A DNA stretch of 64,000 nucleotides from an uncultured Roseburia sp. Its GTDB lineage: Bacteria > Bacillota > Clostridia > Lachnospirales > Lachnospiraceae. Positions 59,114 through 64,000 of the stretch are shown piece by piece; the stretch's first letter is position 1, and each line of letters starts with the position of its first letter. The notes beneath the pieces are model-generated. The model searched no databases. It was not told the origin of the DNA and saw only the letters and a list, made by a program, of their open reading frames with translations. The DNA is taken from the NCBI GenBank assembly GCA_947174805.1, contig CAMWKH010000009.1, positions 25,628-89,627 of the forward strand, in the 5' to 3' direction. The position numbers and the translations under genes are program-made.

Positions 59114-59893
59114 ATGGCAAGGCCAGTCCGGTGCAGGAGAATTTGTTTTGAACCAAAATATGACAGTTTTGCCCCCCAGGGAATGGGCGGTACGGCTCAG
59201 GTATTGTTGACGGTGGATGAGTTTGAAGCGGTCCGTCTGATTGATTTTGAGAAAAGGACACATGAGCAGTGCGCCAGGCAGATGGGGATTTCCCGTACTA
59301 CGGTTACGGAAATGTATGAAAGGGCCAGGACAAAAATTGCGGATTGTATTGTCAATGGGAAAACACTGTGTATTTCCGGCGGGAATTATACACTCTGTGA
59401 CGGTTCCGCGTGGGAATGCTGCGGAAGAAAATGTGACAGGGCAGATTATGCGGCAAAACTTGCCGCAGGCAGAAAGGAAGCAGGAATGATGAAGATTGCA
59501 GTTACTTATGAAAATGGAAATGTATTCCCTCATTTTGGGCATACAGAGCAGTTTAAGGTTTATGAGATCGAAGACGGAAAAGTTGCGGATGCCAAGGTGG
59601 TAGACACAAATGGAAACGGCCACGGGGCTTTGGCGGGAATGTTATCCTCGCTGAATGTGGATACTTTAATCTGCGGCGGAATCGGCGGAGGCGCCCAAAT
59701 GGCTTTGGCACAGGCGGGAATTCAGCTCTACGGCGGGGTGTCCGGCAGTGCGGACGAAGCGGTAAACGCCCTGCTTGCGGGAAATCTTGTCTTTCATCCT
59801 GATGTGCACTGTGACCATCACGGACACGGGGAGGGCCATCATTGCGGAGAGGAGAAACACGGCTGCGCCGGACACGGAGGGAACTGTCAATAA
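59114..59893 (+). CDS. DUF134 DNA-binding domain fused to a NifX/NifB-like cofactor-binding domain
   Basis: 259 aa. Residues 1-100 are DUF134: ARPVRCRRICFEP, then the HTH part LTVDEFEAVRLIDFE and QMGISRTTVTEMYERARTKI. From about 123 a dinitrogenase-iron-molybdenum-cofactor-binding domain follows (MKIAVTYENGNVFPHFGHTE, LICGGIGGGAQMALAQAGI, GSADEAVNALLAG). The tail is a His/Cys-rich metal-binding stretch (HCDHHGHGEGHHC, HGCAGHGGNC). The same two families occur as neighbours in many anaerobes. Here they form one chain, probably a metal- or Fe-S-responsive regulator. No nif genes are near. Confidence 0.9.
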   Translation: MARPVRCRRICFEPKYDSFAPQGMGGTAQVLLTVDEFEAVRLIDFEKRTHEQCARQMGISRTTVTEMYERARTKIADCIVNGKTLCISGGNYTLCDGSAWECCGRKCDRADYAAKLAAGRKEAGMMKIAVTYENGNVFPHFGHTEQFKVYEIEDGKVADAKVVDTNGNGHGALAGMLSSLNVDTLICGGIGGGAQMALAQAGIQLYGGVSGSADEAVNALLAGNLVFHPDVHCDHHGHGEGHHCGEEKHGCAGHGGNCQ

Positions 59894-59998
59894 GCAGACA
59901 GGAATTTTGGAATCTGCAGTTACGAAATTGGAATAGGATTTGCCATTTCACCTGTCATGGCCGCATTCAAAGATAAAGTTAAAAAGCAGGAGGTGTGC

Positions 59999-60520
59999 AT
60001 GAGCGCAGGCGTTATTTATATTCTTACTAATCCATCGTTTCCGGATTATGTGAAGATTGGTTATGCAGATAATATTGATACTAGATTACGACAGCTAAAT
60101 CGAAGTGAATGCATTCCTTTTGCGTTCAGAGTTTACGCTACATATGAGGTGGATTCAAGATTATCGGATAAGAAAATTCATGCCATTATTGATAAATTGA
60201 ATCGAATAATACCCAATGTAGACGAGGTGCAAGCAGAGGAGACGGCACAAGAAATTGATACAGAGAGTATAGAGAGGGCATCTAATTTCTCGTTTTCAAA
60301 GTGTCAGATACCAGTCGGAGAATTTATTGAATATTATGGCGATCCAACTATTTTGGCAGAAGTTGTGGATGACAGAAATGTAAGATACAATGAGCAGACT
60401 ATGTCCTTAACAGCGTTGGCAAAGATGTTGTCTGGGAAAAGATATTCTGTAGCAGGACCCAGGTTCTTTAAGTACAAAGGTGAATGGTTAAACGATATAC
60501 GCCGGAGACTGGGTGTGTAA
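59999..60520 (+). CDS. GIY-YIG (T5orf172/MUG113-like) nuclease-domain protein, shortened
   Basis: 173 aa from the ATG at 59999 behind AGGAGG. The GIY-YIG start is GVIYILTNPSFPDYVKIGYA, then LRQLNRSECIPFAFRVYATY and the C-terminal SLTALAKMLSGKRYSVAGP plus FFKYKGEWLNDIRRRL. Compared with the relatives I remember, about 40 residues seem missing after DKLNRIIPN, where the nuclease helix with FY.M.PEDAY would be. Such proteins are frequent next to mobile DNA. Possibly inactive. Confidence 0.75.
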   Translation: MSAGVIYILTNPSFPDYVKIGYADNIDTRLRQLNRSECIPFAFRVYATYEVDSRLSDKKIHAIIDKLNRIIPNVDEVQAEETAQEIDTESIERASNFSFSKCQIPVGEFIEYYGDPTILAEVVDDRNVRYNEQTMSLTALAKMLSGKRYSVAGPRFFKYKGEWLNDIRRRLGV

Positions 60521-60773
60521 GCGGATAAGAAAAAATTAGTGATATGCCATGGCAGATTGGATAAGTGTTTTTGATATGGCCTGCTAAGTCCGTGAGGATT
60601 TCACGGGTCAGCCTTTCAATGTTTCCCTATCCCATTACAGTTATATTATAACTTTAATTAGGGGTATGAGCTAGGATGCCGCCGGGCATGAAAAGGGGGC
60701 GGCACTGTGAAAAGTACCGCCTCAGTTTTGGGACAAAATGTTTCAAAGTAAAGATTGAAGTTGAAGAATTACT
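60521..60773. other. non-coding gap
   Basis: No gene seen. A small stem (CCGTGA/TCACGG, near 60591-60608) may end the GIY-YIG transcript. The rest is featureless. Confidence 0.4.
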
Positions 60774-61558
60774 TTACATAGGATTGAGTTGTGTGGCATT
60801 TTTTTGTTTCCTTAATTCAATTCTCACAAGCACGACAGACAGCAGAAATGCCAAAAAATCAGCGACAGGCCCCGCAAGCAGTACACCCATGATCCCAAAA
60901 CGGAGTGGGAGTATCAAAATCAGCGGAATCAGGAAAAATACTTGTCTGGTCAGCGCTAATAAAGCCCCTTTCATTGCCTTTCCTATGGCGGTAAAAAAGC
61001 TGGAACAGGCAGAAACCGATTGCGGAGACAACCAGGTTCCATTTCACCGCAAGAAGATATGTCTCCCGCACACGGGGAAACTGCTTTGCACCATAGTTAA
61101 AGCCTATGATGGGCTGATCCCCATGCCGCAGGTTTTCAAACTCTCTCTGACATCAAGCTGAAAATTGCATTTTTCTAAATGGATCGTCTTGAAGCGCCAG
61201 AGATAACGTATTGCCAGGACAAAGGAAAAAATTTGCCCCAAGACTGTCGCCAGAGCAGCACCGAAAATGCCCCAGTGAAAGGCAAAGATGAAAAGCGGGT
61301 CGAAGACGGTATTGACAATGGCTTCCGCAACCATGCAGGTCATGGAATACCAGGGACTTCCGTCCGCCCGGATCAGATTGCTCATTCCGTTTGTTACAAC
61401 AAGAAAGGGCATTCCGGCTGTTTGTTTCCGAGATAAAGGAAACACGGGAGGCACTTCCGATTCCAACCAACAAAGAAATCCCAAGGCAAATGGTAGAGAA
61501 TGGCAAAGCCTTTCAACAATTTCGATATTTTTTCGTATCTCAGTGGATTTTCAGTCAT
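60774..61558 (-). pseudogene. MATE family multidrug efflux pump, broken
   Basis: Read on the minus strand from MTENPLRYEKISKLLKGFAI at 61558, the frame soon breaks. It continues in other frames as LGISLLVGIGSASRVS, then FLVVTNGMSNLIRADGSPWYSM and LFIFAFHWGIFGAALATVLG, later VRETYLLAVKWNLVVSAIGF, and finally PLRFGIMGVLLAGPVADFLA. These pieces are in the order of a MepA-like MATE transporter (about 450 aa), but several parts are deleted and at least three frame changes occur. It is not functional. Confidence 0.85.
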
Positions 61559-61561
61559 TAA

Positions 61562-61723
61562 ATTCTTCCCCCTTTCTCTATATATGAAGTTCCGCAGTAA
61601 TATTCCTGCCTGCACCTCGTCAATCACAGACAACGCACGAACCGTGGGATATAGTTTGCAGGTTCTCTTGTCCTTGTCGTTGGGGGAGCGGCAGATTTTA
61701 ATTAAGAACGGGTAAAATGCCAA
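61562..61723 (-). pseudogene. C-terminal remnant of a MarR family regulator
   Basis: The frame reads KICRSPNDKDKRTCKLYPT then VRALSVIDEVQAGI, resembling the wing and following helix of MarR proteins (S..DKR...L..T). The DNA-binding helices are missing. MarR genes commonly precede MATE genes in Clostridia, so both remnants probably come from one operon. Confidence 0.55.
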
Positions 61724-61818
61724 AAGGTGGCTGAAGTGTTATGGCAGAAATAACACTGTAGAAGTATTTTTATTTAAGAAATTAGCAGTGACAAATGGTT
61801 CGATTAAACAAGGTAAGG

Positions 61819-61845
61819 CTCTGTCAATGACAGGGTTTTTCTTTT
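61819..61845 (+). terminator. terminator-like hairpin with T-run
   Basis: CTCTGTC pairs with GACAGGG (one G-U) across a three-base loop, followed by TTTTTCTTTT. No plus-strand gene ends here today. It may be left over or may insulate the sigma-factor operon. Confidence 0.6.
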
Positions 61846-61914
61846 AAATAAAAAAATCTAAAAGTTTTTGTAACAAATCGCACTTGAAAAGAACTAACAA
61901 TATGAGGTGCTGAT

Positions 61915-62412
61915 ATGGATAAAGAAAAAATTGATGAAATATATCGGGAAAATGCCGCAATGATATATAAATATCTATGCGGCTTAACGAGGGACAGCGG
62001 GCTTGCCGAAGAACTGACACAGGAAACATTTTTTCAGGCAGTTAAAGGAATTGAAAAATTCAGGGGTGACTGTAAAATTCCCGTTTGGCTATGTGGGATT
62101 GCTAAAAAATTGTGGTATAAGGAACTTGAAAAAAGAAGCCGGCATAAAACTGATCCACTGGACGATATGATACCTTCCAATGAAAATGTTGAAAATAAAA
62201 CTTTGGATAATTTGGAAAAAGTGGAAGTTTTCCGCCTTATGCACAACTTAGATGATGTGACAAAAGAAGTTATGTATTTGCGATTGGCAGGAGAACTACA
62301 ATTTTCTGAAATTGCGGCTATTTTGGGAAAAACGGAAAATTGGGCTAGGGTAACTTATTACAGGGGAAAACAGAAAATAATGAAAGGAATGAAAGAATGG
62401 AACAAGAATTAG
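61915..62412 (+). CDS. ECF-type RNA polymerase sigma factor
   Basis: 165 aa. Region 2: YKYLCGLTRDSGLAEELTQET with FFQAVKGIEKF. Region 4: LHNLDD-like start VTKEVMYLRLAGELQFSEIA and ILGKTENWARVTYYRGKQKI. The AGGTG site is weak. The sequence TGTAAC (61870-61875) followed by AAGAACTAAC about 20 bases later could be an autoregulatory ECF promoter, but this is a guess. It is followed by its likely anti-sigma factor with a 16-base overlap. Confidence 0.93.
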   Translation: MDKEKIDEIYRENAAMIYKYLCGLTRDSGLAEELTQETFFQAVKGIEKFRGDCKIPVWLCGIAKKLWYKELEKRSRHKTDPLDDMIPSNENVENKTLDNLEKVEVFRLMHNLDDVTKEVMYLRLAGELQFSEIAAILGKTENWARVTYYRGKQKIMKGMKEWNKN

Positions 62413-63155
62413 CTTGCGAGATTGTAAAAGATTTGCTTCCTCTCTATGTGGACGGGATTGTAAGTGATGTTTCCAAAAAAAGCATAGAAAACCATTTAGA
62501 GCATTGTACGGATTGTAAAGAGGTGTACCACAATATGGCTTTTCATTTAGAAATGGAAACACCGCCCACAGAGATTTCAGATGTAAAAAGATTTTTGAAA
62601 AAAACAAAGAAAATGTATCTGTTATATGGATTAGGCTGTCTTAGCTTTATTGCAATACTTATCTGTCTGATTGTGGATTTGGCGGTAAACAAAGGAATTA
62701 CATGGTCTTTGATTGCCGGAAGTTCCTGCCTGTTTGCGGACTTATTTTTATATGCTCTTTCAACCTGTAAAAAGAATAAAGGCTGTATTGCAATGGCAGT
62801 AATAAGCATTGGGGCGTTTGTTCTGCTTTCCGTCATACAGATTACTAGATATTATCTTATGGAAACAGGAACAATTTGGCTTTTCCGTTATGGTGTGCCT
62901 ATTCTGCTGTTATGGCTTCTTGTCCTTTGGCTTCCAGTGCTGGGGGGAACATTCCTAAAATGGAACATTTGGGATTGTATAGCATTGTTTCTATTCTTGG
63001 TAATCATAGGAAACTATGTCACAAAACTAATTACGGGAGATTATATGTGGGAAGATGTGCTCCATATGCAGGGATTTATGGGCAATGCCCTTGGAGAAGT
63101 GATTGGAATCATAGTATTTGGAATTATTGGGAGGATTGAAAAATGGAGAAAATAA
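62397..63155 (+). CDS. zinc-finger anti-sigma factor, membrane protein
   Basis: 252 aa. The N-terminal ZAS zinc finger IENHLEHCTDCKEVYHNM (H-x3-C-x2-C) would hold the sigma factor. Six hydrophobic segments follow from about residue 72 to 245 (LYGLGCLSFIAILICLIVDL and others), more than the single helix of classical RsiW. It starts inside the sigma gene and ends inside the ABC gene, so all three are translationally coupled. It may sense envelope stress or the state of the downstream transporter. Confidence 0.88.
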   Translation: MEQELACEIVKDLLPLYVDGIVSDVSKKSIENHLEHCTDCKEVYHNMAFHLEMETPPTEISDVKRFLKKTKKMYLLYGLGCLSFIAILICLIVDLAVNKGITWSLIAGSSCLFADLFLYALSTCKKNKGCIAMAVISIGAFVLLSVIQITRYYLMETGTIWLFRYGVPILLLWLLVLWLPVLGGTFLKWNIWDCIALFLFLVIIGNYVTKLITGDYMWEDVLHMQGFMGNALGEVIGIIVFGIIGRIEKWRK

Positions 63156-64000
63156 TCAGCGTAAAACATCTAAAAAAAGCATATAAAAAGGAAACTGCTG
63201 TTGAGAATGTATGCTTTGAGCTTACACCTGGAAGTATCATGGGACTATTGGGGACAAACGGAGCGGGCAAGACTACGACATTAAAAATGATTACAAACTT
63301 GTGTTCTAAAGATAAGGGAAAAATCGTCATAGACAACGTATCATTAGACGAAAATCCCGGACTGGCGTTGTCAAAGGTTGGGGCAGCACTCGACACTCCT
63401 AGTTTTTATCAGGAACTGACTGCAAGAGAAAATATAGAATGTTTTGCACATCTATATGAAAATATCCCAAAGGGGCAAGTTATGGAATTGCTTGATTATG
63501 TCGGGCTTAAGAGTCAGGCTGAAAAGAAAGTGAAAAAGTTTTCTCTTGGAATGAAACAAAGACTGGCATTGGCAAGGGCTATGTTAGGACAGCCAAAACT
63601 GATTATTTTAGATGAACCGGCAAACGGATTAGACCCGCAGGGACAGATTAACTTATACCGTCTGATTTGCGATATGGCAAAAGAACGAAACACAACATTT
63701 ATCGTTTCATCACACCAACTGCATGATATGGAAAAATTCTGTACCGATATTTTAATTTTGGATAAGGGAAAAAGTATCTTGCAGGGGAAAACGGAAAAGA
63801 TTTTATCTGAAACAACAAATATTGTGGACTGCATACTGGAAGAAACAAAGGCTGCTAAGAGAGTCCTCTCCGGGTGTAAAGGAATAAGTTTGGTTTCACA
63901 GAAAGGAAATCAGTTTACAATCAGACTTGAAAATATCTGTTTTGATGAATTTGTTAAAAAACTTGTAGCAAACCATTTGCATATTAACTATCTTTCCATG
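63143..64000 (+). CDS. ABC transporter ATP-binding protein, 3' partial
   Basis: 286 residues are visible before the window ends. Start MEKIISVKHLKKAYKKETAV, Walker A GTNGAGKTTTLKM, Q-loop near ALDTPSFYQELTARENI, signature FSLGMKQRLALARAM, Walker B LIILDEPANGLDP, and the switch His in VSSHQL. It is closest in style to BcrA-type ATPases of lantibiotic or bacitracin immunity exporters. A permease should follow beyond the window. Its start overlaps the anti-sigma gene by 13 bases. Confidence 0.93.
   Translation, partial: MEKIISVKHLKKAYKKETAVENVCFELTPGSIMGLLGTNGAGKTTTLKMITNLCSKDKGKIVIDNVSLDENPGLALSKVGAALDTPSFYQELTARENIECFAHLYENIPKGQVMELLDYVGLKSQAEKKVKKFSLGMKQRLALARAMLGQPKLIILDEPANGLDPQGQINLYRLICDMAKERNTTFIVSSHQLHDMEKFCTDILILDKGKSILQGKTEKILSETTNIVDCILEETKAAKRVLSGCKGISLVSQKGNQFTIRLENICFDEFVKKLVANHLHINYLSM

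Noticed and set aside
61179..61587. Plus-strand frames in the MATE remnant
   Set aside because: They are mirror frames of recognisable minus-strand transporter pieces.

Overview
The window looks like chromosomal DNA of a spore-forming Firmicute of the Lachnospiraceae type (gut Clostridia). The reasons are the moderate GC with AT-rich intergenic regions, strong Gram-positive ribosome binding sites, spoIVA, a zinc-ribbon L32, an FprA flavodiiron protein, and the arg, car, mal and tmcAL-ackA-DUF177-rpmF gene sets. I cannot name the genus. No rRNA, tRNA, CRISPR array, intact insertion sequence or prophage was seen. Both ends cut through a gene.

Layout. 1-3100: MacA/MacB-like export genes and an orphan PilT-like ATPase with altered catalytic motifs. 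3200-12500: serS, a small XRE regulator divergent from a secreted protein, a rhomboid-like zinc-ribbon membrane protein, a CgeB-type glycosyltransferase, glnS, a DUF2225 protein, a MocR regulator and small proteins. 12600-16100 (minus): a large secreted GH43/LamG/LRR protein whose arabinanase halves lie in reversed order. 16500-31750: arginine biosynthesis (argG on the minus strand; argC, argJ, argB, argD on the plus strand) with two ArgR-type boxes. This operon is interrupted by about 6.3 kb of accessory genes: an MFS exporter with a leader peptide and attenuator-like hairpin, an AadA-like nucleotidyltransferase, a fragment of a 6-adenylyltransferase, RpiB-like, Nudix and methyltransferase genes, and an AAA-ATPase remnant. 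32000-38100: a maltodextrin locus (binding protein, two permeases, LacI regulator, malQ) with a triple AACGTT operator.

38200-45460: a response regulator next to a PocR-type hybrid histidine kinase, pyk, and spoIVA. spoIVA has a sigma-E-like promoter placed inside a hairpin that covers its ribosome binding site. 45600-50870: GNAT, a 57-aa protein and carAB; CarAB supplies carbamoyl phosphate to the arginine and pyrimidine pathways. 50900-58200: degenerate HD-GYP protein, CwlO/SleB-like hydrolase, flavodiiron protein, tmcAL, ackA, DUF177 and rpmF. 58200-61850: a decaying stretch with short remnants, a Cys-rich protein, a DUF134-NifX fusion, a shortened GIY-YIG protein and a broken MarR/MATE pair. 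61900-64000: an ECF sigma factor, a zinc-finger anti-sigma factor and the start of an ABC exporter ATPase, all overlapping.

The most unusual items are the apparently circularly permuted GH43 enzyme with a G9 tract near its start, the putative antibiotic-responsive leader of the MFS gene inside the arg operon, the spoIVA hairpin/promoter arrangement and the PilT-like ATPase lacking its Walker B glutamate.
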